Below, piece after piece: positions 56,260 to 64,000 of a DNA stretch of 64,000 nucleotides. How positions within the stretch are numbered: the stretch's first letter is position 1; each line of letters opens with the position of its first letter. The DNA lies in contig NZ_FORI01000005.1 of NCBI RefSeq assembly GCF_900113965.1, forward strand, positions 186,001-250,000. The letters run 5' to 3'. Position numbers and translations under genes: made by a program. The stretch comes from Treponema bryantii (lineage in GTDB: Bacteria > Spirochaetota > Spirochaetia > Treponematales > Treponemataceae). The notes under the pieces are model-generated. The model made no database searches and was not told the origin of the DNA. It saw only the letters and a list, made by a program, of their open reading frames with translations.

Positions 56260-58347
56260 ATGGCAGAGAATCAGAACGAAAATCAGACACCAAATAATGA
56301 TGACAATGATCCATACAAGTTCTTTAAGTTTCCAGGACCGGAAAATAATGGAGATAAAGATAAGAAAAATAAGAATAACGGCAAAAAGAAGCTTCCATTT
56401 TGGCCGATTCTTCTGCTGACTCTTTTTGCAGTCGCAATGGCAGAGGTTTTCCTTTTCCCTAAAAATGATGATTTGATTGATTATTCAGACTTTAAATCAA
56501 AGATTGAAAGCGGTGAAATCAAATCTGTTGTAATCAGCGATAACTATTTTATTGGTTATGGTACTGTTATTGAAACTAAAACAGAAGGAAAGGGAATTAA
56601 ACTCTTTAATGCGCCTTCTATTAAGTCTGCTGCTCAGTATAAAACTTCTGCTGTTCTTACTCAGAGCTTCCTCGATTTCCTTGAAGAAAACAATATCCAC
56701 TATAAATTTGCTGCAAAACAGAATAACTGGTTTGTTCAGCTGCTTTTGAATCTGCTTGTACCATTTGGACTAATCTTCCTTATGTACTTCTTCCTCTTCA
56801 GAAAGATGGGCGGTGGCTCAGGCGGAATGGGAAGCATTTTCAGTGTAGGTAATTCCCGCGCTAAGGTTGTTGAAGAAGGTAAAATCAAAACCCGCTTTAC
56901 AGATGTTGCTGGTGTAGATGAGGCTAAAGAAGAACTTGTAGAAGTTGTTGATTTCCTTAAATCACCTAAGAAATATACTGATATCGGTGGTAAGATTCCT
57001 AAGGGAGTGCTGCTTGTTGGTGATCCTGGAACCGGTAAAACTCTTCTTGCCCGCGCTGTAGCAGGTGAGGCTGGAGTTCCATTCTTCAGTATTTCCGGTT
57101 CAGACTTCGTTGAGATGTTCGTTGGTGTTGGTGCTTCCCGCGTTCGTGACCTCTTTAAGCAGGCCCGCGAAAAAGCTCCTTGTATTATATTTATTGATGA
57201 AATTGATGCTCTTGCCAAGAGTCGTGCAAACGGATTCTCAAGCAATGATGAGCGTGAACAGACATTGAACCAGCTCCTTGTTGAGATGGATGGTTTTGAT
57301 AACGAAAAAGGTTTGATTGTGCTTGCCGCAACAAACCGTGTAGACGTTCTTGACCCCGCAATTCTCCGTCCTGGTCGTTTTGACCGCCAGGTTCCGGTTG
57401 AAAAGCCAGATGTAAAGGGGCGTGAAGAAATCCTCCGCATTCACGCAAAGAACGTAAAACTTGATAATGATGTTGATTTTGAGTCTATTGCTCACGGAAC
57501 TACAGGCTTTGCCGGTGCAGACCTTGCAAACGTAGTAAACGAAGCAGCTCTTCTTGCAGTGCGCAATGGCCGCAAGAAGGTAACAATGGAAGATTTCAAC
57601 GATGCTATTGATAAGGTAAGCATTGGTCTTAAAAAGAAGAGCCGCAAGGACAACAAAAAGCAGATGCGTCTTGTTTCTGTTCACGAAACAGGTCACGCCC
57701 TTGTTGCAGCCTTTAATCCAGACCACGAGCCTGTAAATAAGATTACAGTTGTACCTAGAAGCCACGGAGTAGGCGGCTTTACACAGTACCGCGAAGAAGG
57801 CGAAGAAAAGTTCAATATGACCCGCAAGGATATGATGGACGAAATCGACAGCCTGCTTGGTGGACGTGCCGCAGAAGAGGTAATCCTCGGCGACATTTCT
57901 ACAGGTGCATCAAACGATATTGCCCGCGCAACAGACATTGTAAAGCGCATGATTACAGACTTTGGTATGTCAGACAAGTTCAAGAACATGACTCTTGGAC
58001 GCGGTGTACTCGGAGCCCGTGGTGGAGACGCAAACCTTATCCGTGAGTTCTCAGAACAGTCTCAGAATTATATTGATGAAGAGATTGCCCGCATCATGGA
58101 CGAGCGCTACAAGTACGTTGTAAAACTGCTGAAGCAGCATAAAGATCTTCTTGAATACATTGCTAACCGCCTTGTTGAAGTAGAAACAATGGATGGAAAA
58201 GAGTTCTACGAGATTGTAAAGGGCGAAGCTCATTGCAAGGAACTTACAGAAAGCGCTGGTAAGAAAGAAAAAACATCTGAGAAATCAGAGGAAGTTACTA
58301 CAGCGAAAAAGCCTAGAGCTCCACGTAAATCTAAAAAAGAAGCGTAA
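56260..58347 (+). CDS. ftsH: ATP-dependent zinc metalloprotease FtsH
   Basis: 695 residues, inner-membrane quality-control protease. The N-terminal Asn/Lys-rich tail is followed by membrane segment 1 (about 47-66), an extracytoplasmic domain and membrane segment 2 (about 163-185). The AAA module has [27 protein letters not shown] and [19 protein letters not shown]. The M41 protease has zinc motif HETGH at 475-479 and [11 protein letters not shown] for the third ligand. A Lys/Glu/Ala-rich tail ends the protein. CAGGATA precedes the ATG. A repeat lies on each side of the gene. Confidence 0.97.
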   Translation: MAENQNENQTPNNDDNDPYKFFKFPGPENNGDKDKKNKNNGKKKLPFWPILLLTLFAVAMAEVFLFPKNDDLIDYSDFKSKIESGEIKSVVISDNYFIGYGTVIETKTEGKGIKLFNAPSIKSAAQYKTSAVLTQSFLDFLEENNIHYKFAAKQNNWFVQLLLNLLVPFGLIFLMYFFLFRKMGGGSGGMGSIFSVGNSRAKVVEEGKIKTRFTDVAGVDEAKEELVEVVDFLKSPKKYTDIGGKIPKGVLLVGDPGTGKTLLARAVAGEAGVPFFSISGSDFVEMFVGVGASRVRDLFKQAREKAPCIIFIDEIDALAKSRANGFSSNDEREQTLNQLLVEMDGFDNEKGLIVLAATNRVDVLDPAILRPGRFDRQVPVEKPDVKGREEILRIHAKNVKLDNDVDFESIAHGTTGFAGADLANVVNEAALLAVRNGRKKVTMEDFNDAIDKVSIGLKKKSRKDNKKQMRLVSVHETGHALVAAFNPDHEPVNKITVVPRSHGVGGFTQYREEGEEKFNMTRKDMMDEIDSLLGGRAAEEVILGDISTGASNDIARATDIVKRMITDFGMSDKFKNMTLGRGVLGARGGDANLIREFSEQSQNYIDEEIARIMDERYKYVVKLLKQHKDLLEYIANRLVEVETMDGKEFYEIVKGEAHCKELTESAGKKEKTSEKSEEVTTAKKPRAPRKSKKEA

Positions 58348-58350
58348 TCT

Positions 58351-58389
58351 ATCATTTTAATCAACGGGCTTTCCGTATTATAAAATGAT
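58351..58389 (+). terminator. Possible weak terminator after ftsH
   Basis: ATCATTTTA (58351-58359) pairs with TAAAATGAT (58381-58389) around an ACGG/CCGT inner stem. No clear T-run follows. The strong hairpin of the repeat at 58405 may serve instead. Confidence 0.4.
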
Positions 58390-58404
58390 TAATCGTTATA
58401 TTGC

Positions 58405-58472
58405 CTTCCGGTCGCGTATTTGCAGAACAAAAACGCGACCGGAAGCCAAAATATTCTTTAATTCTTTATACT
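58405..58472. repeat. Downstream copy of the ftsH-flanking repeat
   Basis: Perfect 13-bp stem CTTCCGGTCGCGT (58405-58417) with ACGCGACCGGAAG (58433-58445), then CCAAAATATTCTTTAATT, nearly the same as the tail of the copy upstream of ftsH. Both tails end in a TTCTTTATA(A/C)T box that resembles a -10 element. Confidence 0.8.
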
Positions 58473-58512
58473 GTATAAGCCATAAATACATATACCGTTA
58501 TTTTTGAATAAG

Positions 58513-58541
58513 TAGACGTCAATGCGTTTTCACTGTATAAT
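58513..58541 (+). promoter_or_regulatory. lolA promoter, predicts a leaderless mRNA
   Basis: TAGACG (58513-58518), 17 bp, TATAAT (58536-58541), then 8 nt to the ATG at 58550. No ribosome binding site. Confidence 0.55.
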
Positions 58542-58549
58542 ATCATGAT

Positions 58550-59224
58550 ATGAAAAAGCTTTTATTAACTTTCTGTGCATTCCTTTTTGTTTCAACTGTA
58601 TTCGCACAGAACATCACAACCGCTAGCGCATATTTTAAGACTATTTCTGAATATTACGGAACAATCAAAGATTATGAAGTTGATTACGAGATTAGAATTG
58701 ACAAATCAGAGTCTCGTGGAAAACTTTCGTTTAAGGCTCCAAATCTTTTGAGAATGGATTATACAAACCCGGAAGAGCAGGTAATCTGCTTTAATGGCGA
58801 TGTTCTTACAATCTATATCAAAGAGCCGGCAGAGGCTGTTCTTCAGCAGCAGGTAAATGCCGGAAGTACCAGCAGTGCAACTACAATGACAACCCCTCAG
58901 GGACTCTCTCTTATGTCACGCTATTACACAGTTGCTTACGAAACAGGTCAGAATGCAGAACCTCTTGAAGAAGGATCTGATGAAATGGTTGTAAAACTCA
59001 TTCTTACCCGTAAGAGTGCTTCAGAAGCCTTCAGATATATTAAACTTGCAATCAATGATGAAACAAAACTTATCCGCCGTATTGAAGCTGTAACTACAAA
59101 GGGCGAAGAGTTTGTTTTTGATTTCTATGACTATGTGCTGAATCAGAATATTTCGGAGCAGCGTTTTGTTTATGATGCTCCGTCTTCGGCTAACAACTAT
59201 AATAACTTCCTGTTTACGGAGTAG
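58550..59224 (+). CDS. lolA: Outer-membrane lipoprotein carrier protein LolA
   Basis: Periplasmic chaperone that ferries lipoproteins from the inner to the outer membrane. 224 residues with signal peptide MKKLLLTFCAFLFVSTVFA. The mature part has the LolA pattern: DYEVDYEIRIDKSESRGKLS followed by KAPNLLRMDYTNPEEQVICF, then the half-barrel strands ending in VFDFYDYVLNQNISEQRFVY. A spirochaete rich in lipoproteins needs it. The next gene starts 6 bp later, so lolA, the RodZ-like gene and rimO form one unit. Confidence 0.88.
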   Translation: MKKLLLTFCAFLFVSTVFAQNITTASAYFKTISEYYGTIKDYEVDYEIRIDKSESRGKLSFKAPNLLRMDYTNPEEQVICFNGDVLTIYIKEPAEAVLQQQVNAGSTSSATTMTTPQGLSLMSRYYTVAYETGQNAEPLEEGSDEMVVKLILTRKSASEAFRYIKLAINDETKLIRRIEAVTTKGEEFVFDFYDYVLNQNISEQRFVYDAPSSANNYNNFLFTE

Positions 59225-59230
59225 GATGAT

Positions 59231-60322
59231 ATGGAAAGCTACGGTGAACTTTTAAAGACTACCCGCGAATCAAAACAGATTGATCTGGACCGCGCAAGCC
59301 GCGAAATCTCTATTGAAAAAAGATATCTTGCTGGTCTTGAAGCAGAAGATAATGCAGTATTCCCTGGCGATGCCTATATGATTGGCTTCCTTAAGAATTA
59401 CGCAGATTATCTCGAGCTTGATTCTGAGTTTATACTTAAGCTTTTCCGTAATAAACAGATTCAGGAAGCTCCACTTCCTCAGGGACTCTACGAACCTCAT
59501 AAACCGCGATATCTGCTTCCTGCAATTATAATTCCGTCTGTTCTGCTTGTTGCAGTTGTGGCTGTTGTTCTTACACTGCTTGTTGTAAAAAATAAGAATA
59601 AGGTAGAAGACGGTGTAGTTGTTTCAAGTGGTGCAAAGAACCGCCAGTATGAACTTTCAGATAAAAAGTTTGTTCAGCGTGTTTACAAGGGTGACCAGCT
59701 TTTTATTCCTACAGAAAACGACGGAAAAATTATTCTTACTGTACGTGATACTCTTTCTGCTTTCGGAATCGATACTCCATCTGGAGTTTACTATATTGAG
59801 CTTGCAGAAGAATCTGAACTTGATATCAATGGCGATAACGCTTCTGATATGATTGTTTATGTTTCGGACATTTCTTCTACAGACGAATCTCGTGGTGCTG
59901 AAGTAAGCATTCTTTTGCGTCACGGTGTTGCTGTTGAAACTTCGGTTGTTGCAGCAGAAGATATTCCATTTGCTTCAGAAGTTAAGTCTTCTCATCCATA
60001 CAAGGTTATTCATGAAGACAATCGTGCATATCCGTTTACAATCAATGCAAGCTTCCGCGGTCCTTGTCTCTTCCGCGACCGCGTTGACAATTCGCAGTCG
60101 GTAGAGTCGTACTTCGCGCGCGGCGACTTATTCACCGCGACCCCTCGCAACGGTATCCGTTTGTGGATGTCTAACTTCAACACAGTTAAGATTACAATCA
60201 TTGCCGACTCAAAATCATTCGACCTTGATATAGGTGCAGCTGGTCAGATTTTCGTAGAAGATATCAAGTGGATCAAAGACACCGACGGTAAGTATAAACT
60301 CGTAGTTATCGAACTGGACTAA
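59231..60322 (+). CDS. RodZ-like helix-turn-helix membrane protein
   Basis: 363 residues. An N-terminal HTH of the RodZ type (YGELLKTTRESKQIDLDRAS, then GDAYMIGFLKNYADYLELD) spans about 1-75. One membrane segment (about 96-118, LLPAIIIPSVLLVAVVAVVL) leads to a beta-rich extracytoplasmic region of 240 residues, including a C-terminal DUF4115-like part (FRGPCLFRDRVDN). RodZ links MreB to cell-wall growth. Whether this protein acts in shape control is inferred. It starts 6 bp after lolA and ends 3 bp before rimO. Confidence 0.85.
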   Translation: MESYGELLKTTRESKQIDLDRASREISIEKRYLAGLEAEDNAVFPGDAYMIGFLKNYADYLELDSEFILKLFRNKQIQEAPLPQGLYEPHKPRYLLPAIIIPSVLLVAVVAVVLTLLVVKNKNKVEDGVVVSSGAKNRQYELSDKKFVQRVYKGDQLFIPTENDGKIILTVRDTLSAFGIDTPSGVYYIELAEESELDINGDNASDMIVYVSDISSTDESRGAEVSILLRHGVAVETSVVAAEDIPFASEVKSSHPYKVIHEDNRAYPFTINASFRGPCLFRDRVDNSQSVESYFARGDLFTATPRNGIRLWMSNFNTVKITIIADSKSFDLDIGAAGQIFVEDIKWIKDTDGKYKLVVIELD

Positions 60323-60325
60323 CAC

Positions 60326-61726
60326 ATGAAATTTTTTATTGACCAGCACGGCTGTGCTAAAAATCAAACAGATGGCGAAATTCTGGCAGGTTTTTTAATT
60401 AACAAAGGCTATAAGCTTACAATGAATGCCGACGAAGCCGATTTCATCCTTGTTAATTCCTGCGGCTTTATTCAGTCTGCTAAAAAAGAATCAATAGACG
60501 CAATTTACAATATCAGAAAGGCATATCCTGAAGCAAAAATCATTCTTACCGGCTGTCTTGCCGAACGTTATGCTCAGGATCTCATTGAACAGATGCCAGA
60601 ACTCGACGGAGTTTTTGGTAATGGCGACCTTTCAAAAATCTGCAGTTTTATGAACAAGGCTAAGAAAGAACGTACTGCACAGACTTTCAGTCAGAATGGA
60701 GTTTGCAGCGGTGAGCGCCCTGTTTTGTTCAACTTCCCGGGCAGTGCCTTTGTAAAAATCACAGAAGGTTGTTCGAACCACTGTTCATTCTGTGCAATTC
60801 CGCTTATCCGCGGTGAAGTTCGCAGCCGCCCTGAAGCAGAAATCCTTGAAGAAATCAAACAGCTGCTTAGCGACGGAGTTTATGAAATCAATCTGATAGG
60901 GCAGGATCTTGCCGTTTACGGAAAAGAGTTCGGAACTTCACTTGCTGCACTGCTTAAGAAGATTGCAAAAATCAAAGGCGACTTTATTGTACGCCCTCTT
61001 TATATTCACCCGGATCATTTTACAGATGATATCATAGAAGCAATTAAGACTTCTCCAAAACTGCTTCCATATTTTGATATTCCCTTCCAGAGTGCAGATG
61101 ATAAAATCATTCTTGCAATGAACAGAACCGGCTCATACAAGGAATATTCAGCTCTTGTAAAGAAAATCCACCGTGAACTTCCTTCTGCTGTACTCCGCAC
61201 AACATTCCTTACAGGTTTCCCGGGGGAAACAGACGAGGCGGCCGAAAATACAGCACGCTTTTTGCAGGAAATTAAACCGGACTGGTCGGGCTGTTTCCCA
61301 TACAGCCGCGAAGAAGATACACCGGCTTATAATATGAAGCCTCGTGTACCTGCAAAAACCGCAAAAGCCCGTGCTGCACACCTTGAAGAGCTGCAGACAG
61401 CCATTACAACAGAGCGTCTTGAACGCTATGTAAAGCAGGAAGTAAACGTTCTGGTAGAAGAGCTGATTTCTGTAGAAGAAAACAGTGAAGGGGCAGCTAA
61501 TTCCGAAGGCCTTGCTATTGGCCGTGCCTGGTTCCAGGCTCCGGAAGTAGACGGTTCTGTAGTAATCCGCTACGACCTGAGCGACCCGGAAGCAGTAAAA
61601 TCAGTCGTTCCGGGTTCTGTAGTTACCGTAAAAGTGCTTGCAAGTACCGGTGTAGACCTTGATTCTGCCTATATAAAAAATTATCTAAAAAAGAGCGAAA
61701 AAAACGAGCGGAAATTCATTTTCTAG
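60326..61726 (+). CDS. rimO: Ribosomal protein S12 methylthiotransferase RimO
   Basis: Radical-SAM enzyme that adds a methylthio group to an Asp of ribosomal protein S12. 466 residues. The N-terminal cluster ligands are C10 (HGCAKN), C46 (NSCGF) and C77 (TGCLAE). The radical-SAM triad is C149, C153 and C156 (CSNHCSFC). A C-terminal TRAM-like beta domain follows. HGCAKNQTDGE at the start separates RimO from the related MiaB. The TRAM part is followed by a Lys/Glu-rich tail. Co-transcribed with lolA and the RodZ-like gene. Confidence 0.92.
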   Translation: MKFFIDQHGCAKNQTDGEILAGFLINKGYKLTMNADEADFILVNSCGFIQSAKKESIDAIYNIRKAYPEAKIILTGCLAERYAQDLIEQMPELDGVFGNGDLSKICSFMNKAKKERTAQTFSQNGVCSGERPVLFNFPGSAFVKITEGCSNHCSFCAIPLIRGEVRSRPEAEILEEIKQLLSDGVYEINLIGQDLAVYGKEFGTSLAALLKKIAKIKGDFIVRPLYIHPDHFTDDIIEAIKTSPKLLPYFDIPFQSADDKIILAMNRTGSYKEYSALVKKIHRELPSAVLRTTFLTGFPGETDEAAENTARFLQEIKPDWSGCFPYSREEDTPAYNMKPRVPAKTAKARAAHLEELQTAITTERLERYVKQEVNVLVEELISVEENSEGAANSEGLAIGRAWFQAPEVDGSVVIRYDLSDPEAVKSVVPGSVVTVKVLASTGVDLDSAYIKNYLKKSEKNERKFIF

Positions 61727-61728
61727 TG

Positions 61729-61734
61729 TATAAT
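61729..61734 (+). promoter_or_regulatory. -10 box of the GGDEF gene
   Basis: TATAAT directly after the rimO stop, 19 nt before the ATG at 61754. No clear -35 box. A leader of about 12 nt would follow. Confidence 0.4.
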
Positions 61735-61753
61735 TGATAAATCGGACACGAGA

Positions 61754-63694
61754 ATGAAGGTTATTGCAGTTTTAATTCCGACATTTACTATTGAATACAG
61801 CCTTGATGTCTTGAGCGGTATTTCAGATTATTTCCGCGGAAAAGATGCAAAGGTCGTTATAATCCAGACACGAATTCCTGGTATTAATACAGGTGCGTTT
61901 GACTATCAGTACTGCACTGGCTTTGAATATGCAAAGTCTAAAGAAATTGATGGTGTAATTTGTGTCAGCGGAATTTATGCCTCTCAAATGAGCGAAGATA
62001 AACTTCGCGAAATGCTCAAATTATATGAGCCGCGTCCAATCGTTTCTATTGCACTCGATCCACAGACAAAAAACGGTTATGCAATTCAGGCAGACTGCCG
62101 TAAGAGTTTTAAAGATATTGTAAGCCATCTTAAAAAAGAACATGGCTGTCAGAAAATCGCTTTCTTTTCTGCAAATGAAACAAAGTCAAAAGAAGCTCTT
62201 GAACGTTATGATGCTTTTACAGCAGCCTTAGATGCCAGTAAGCTTACCTTCTATCCGGAGATGGTTTACGACGGAAACTTTACAGACTTTAAGGCTCATG
62301 ATGAAATAATTTCCCGCTTTAAATCTAGAAATGAAATTCCTTTTGATGCAATTGTCTGTGCAAATGATATGATGGCTTCGGGCTGTATGCGCGCCTTTGA
62401 TGAAATTGGCGTTCGTGTTCCAGAAGATGTAAAGGTTATTGGTTTTGATGATGCAATTGTTGCAAGCATGCTTTCTCCAAAACTTTCTACAATCAATCAG
62501 GATATTTACAGTCAGGGCTATGAAGCTGCCGAAATGGTAGACCGACTCCTGGACGGCGAGAAGATGAAAAAAGAAATCTTTAATCCTCTCGTTCCAAAGT
62601 TCCGCCAGTCATGCGGTTGTATTGGTATGGAGCATTCTATTCCTGCCTACAAAAATGTTGACGGTGACATCTGTTCAGACCTTAATGATAAGACAAACGG
62701 TGTAATGCAGTTTGTAAATGCGCTGAACGAAAAAAATGCAGTGGTAACTCTGCTTGATACAATCCGCGGATTTAATACCCTCAAGCAGATGTTCTTCAAT
62801 CTTAAGTACATTACCAGTGAATGTGCCTTAAGCGGAATTGCGATTCATTTTTTCAAAGATGTTCAGATTATCGATTCAGAGCAGGAATTTGTTCTGCCGG
62901 ATGAAGCGGAACTTCATATGTTCTATTCTGAAGTAACGAACACTGAAATCTTCAGACCGGGACTTTCAGTTGATCCTCATGAAAAGATTTTCTCTGCACG
63001 CTCTATGGATGACATCAGTGGAATCTTCCTGCTTAATCCAATCTTCATTGGTGAAACTTATTATGGCTATATTTTGTGCCGAATCAAAGAAAATAAATTT
63101 GCAGATTATAACGTATATCTGAAAATCATAATGAATGCGGTTGCCCAGGCTTATGAATATACAAGTAAGCTTCAGGAAGGCCGCAATCTTGAACGCGAAA
63201 ATACAGACCTCGCTCTTCAGTCTCGCATGGACGAGCTGACAGGTATTCTTAACCGCCGCGGCTTTATAGAGCAGGGCCAGGCCGCTTTGGATCTTCTGCA
63301 GGAAACAGATACTTCTGGTGTAATTTTCTTTGCAGATATGGACGGCCTGAAAAAGATTAATGATACTTATGGTCATGAAATGGGTGATAAAGCCATCATG
63401 CTTCAGGCCAGAGTTCTTAAAGACATTTTCCGTTCTTCCGATGTTGTAGGACGCCTCAGTGGAGATGAGTTTGGTATTGTGGCGCTTGGAATGAAAATGA
63501 ATTATGTGGAAAATACAAAGCTTAAGATTGATCTGCTTTGTAAGAAGGTTTCGATTGAAAACCAGCTTCCATTTACACTTTCAGTAAGCCTCGGTGCCGT
63601 AGACCTTCAGAAATCAAGCGTTCTGAAGAAACTGCTTTCTCAGGCAGACAAAGAACTCTATAAAGAAAAAAAGAAAAAACATGCCAGACAATAA
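61754..63694 (+). CDS. Diguanylate cyclase with LacI/periplasmic-binding-like sensor domain
   Basis: 646 residues with no signal peptide or membrane segment. Residues 1-285 resemble the ligand-binding half of LacI-type regulators (IAVLIPTFTIEYSLDVLSGI, DGVICVSGIYAS, CANDMMASGCMRAFDEIGV, VIGFDDAIVASMLSPKLSTI) but lack the DNA-binding helix-turn-helix. A middle region (about 300-470) is unassigned. The C-terminal GGDEF domain (about 490-645) has MDELTGILNRRGF, active loop SGDEF at 569-573 and inhibitory site RSSD at 560-563. It should make cyclic di-GMP in response to a bound sugar-like ligand (inferred). Confidence 0.88.
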   Translation: MKVIAVLIPTFTIEYSLDVLSGISDYFRGKDAKVVIIQTRIPGINTGAFDYQYCTGFEYAKSKEIDGVICVSGIYASQMSEDKLREMLKLYEPRPIVSIALDPQTKNGYAIQADCRKSFKDIVSHLKKEHGCQKIAFFSANETKSKEALERYDAFTAALDASKLTFYPEMVYDGNFTDFKAHDEIISRFKSRNEIPFDAIVCANDMMASGCMRAFDEIGVRVPEDVKVIGFDDAIVASMLSPKLSTINQDIYSQGYEAAEMVDRLLDGEKMKKEIFNPLVPKFRQSCGCIGMEHSIPAYKNVDGDICSDLNDKTNGVMQFVNALNEKNAVVTLLDTIRGFNTLKQMFFNLKYITSECALSGIAIHFFKDVQIIDSEQEFVLPDEAELHMFYSEVTNTEIFRPGLSVDPHEKIFSARSMDDISGIFLLNPIFIGETYYGYILCRIKENKFADYNVYLKIIMNAVAQAYEYTSKLQEGRNLERENTDLALQSRMDELTGILNRRGFIEQGQAALDLLQETDTSGVIFFADMDGLKKINDTYGHEMGDKAIMLQARVLKDIFRSSDVVGRLSGDEFGIVALGMKMNYVENTKLKIDLLCKKVSIENQLPFTLSVSLGAVDLQKSSVLKKLLSQADKELYKEKKKKHARQ

Positions 63695-64000
63695 TTATCT
63701 CGACAAACTGAATGAAGAACAGAGAGCCGCCGTTGTACACGAGGGCTCTCCTCTTTTAATTCTTGCGGGTGCCGGTTCAGGTAAAACCCGTGTAATTACC
63801 ACTAAAATTGCGTATCTCATCAAAGAGAAAAACATAGACCCGTGGAGCATTCTTTCGGTAACCTTTACTAAAAAGGCTGCCAACGAAATGCGCGAACGTG
63901 CCGTTGCTCTGGACGAACGCGCCGCCGATGCAAAGATTCAGACCTTCCACTCATTCGGTGCCTGGTTTCTTCGTAAATATGCAGAGCATGCGGGCCTTGA
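63681..64000 (+). CDS. UvrD/PcrA-type DNA helicase, N-terminal fragment (runs off the right edge)
   Basis: The first 106 residues of an SF1A helicase. Q-motif LNEEQRAAV, Walker A LAGAGSGKTRV, motif Ia TFTKKAANEMRERA, and TFHSFGAWFLRKYA. The ATG overlaps the end of the GGDEF gene by 14 nt, so the two may be coupled. Unwinds DNA in repair or replication. UvrD, PcrA and Rep cannot be told apart from this part. Confidence 0.9.
   Translation, partial: MPDNNYLDKLNEEQRAAVVHEGSPLLILAGAGSGKTRVITTKIAYLIKEKNIDPWSILSVTFTKKAANEMRERAVALDERAADAKIQTFHSFGAWFLRKYAEHAGL

Overview
The window looks like part of a free-living or gut/rumen Treponema chromosome (Spirochaetota). The evidence is a spirochaetal/mitochondrial-type EF-G start, treponemal outer-membrane barrel and FlgD-Ig/OmpA proteins, fliS/flgN, cheR/cheB, AT-rich intergenic DNA and a saccharolytic gene set (maltodextrin, cello-oligosaccharide and ketodeoxygluconate use). 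There is one tRNA (Asn) and no rRNA. I recognise no prophage, insertion sequence or CRISPR array. Two loci end outside the window: fusA on the left and a UvrD/PcrA-type helicase gene on the right.

Layout. 1-4.6 kb: fusA start, an exported protein, a SPOR-domain protein and metNI. 4.7-10.7 kb: a cytosolic protein of unknown function, an outer-membrane barrel and a large Ig-repeat/OmpA protein. 10.7-15.5 kb: MTHFS, tRNA-Asn, eda-kdgK and cheR-cheB. 15.5-21.5 kb: a coupled prenyltransferase/TPR/membrane-protein operon, a 0.5-kb AT-rich region with three perfect DnaA boxes, a STAS/zinc-ribbon protein and two membrane proteins of unknown function. 21.5-27 kb: polA-coaE and a SulP transporter. 27-35.8 kb: recC-recB-recD. 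35.8-46.6 kb: a maltodextrin locus (malQ, secreted amylase, malEFG, cytoplasmic GH13, AraC regulator) followed by an FtsH-like ATPase that lacks the protease. 46.6-54.7 kb: secreted GH5, an Uup-type ABC-F protein, a membrane-anchored nuclease and a cytoplasmic GH3. 54.9-61.7 kb: fliS-flgN, ftsH, lolA, a RodZ-like gene and rimO. 61.7-64 kb: a sugar-sensor-like GGDEF protein and the helicase start.

The carbohydrate genes fit together. GH5 and the amylase lipoprotein act outside the cytoplasm, MalEFG imports maltodextrins (no MalK here), MalQ, GH13 and GH3 finish oligosaccharides inside, and eda/kdgK handle 2-keto-3-deoxygluconate from uronates.

The non-coding DNA is the most unusual part. (1) Five inverted-repeat units with an almost exact 74-bp period lie upstream of the nuclease gene. 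(2) Palindromic repeats lie in frame inside polA and the ABC-F gene, and relatives lie between genes. (3) About a dozen genes have a -10 box ending only 6-9 nt before the start codon, which predicts leaderless mRNAs. (4) A 19-bp inverted copy of the tRNA-Asn 3' end lies just after that tRNA. (5) A repeat pair brackets ftsH. (6) Terminator hairpins of + strand genes sit inside the 3' coding ends of convergent neighbours.
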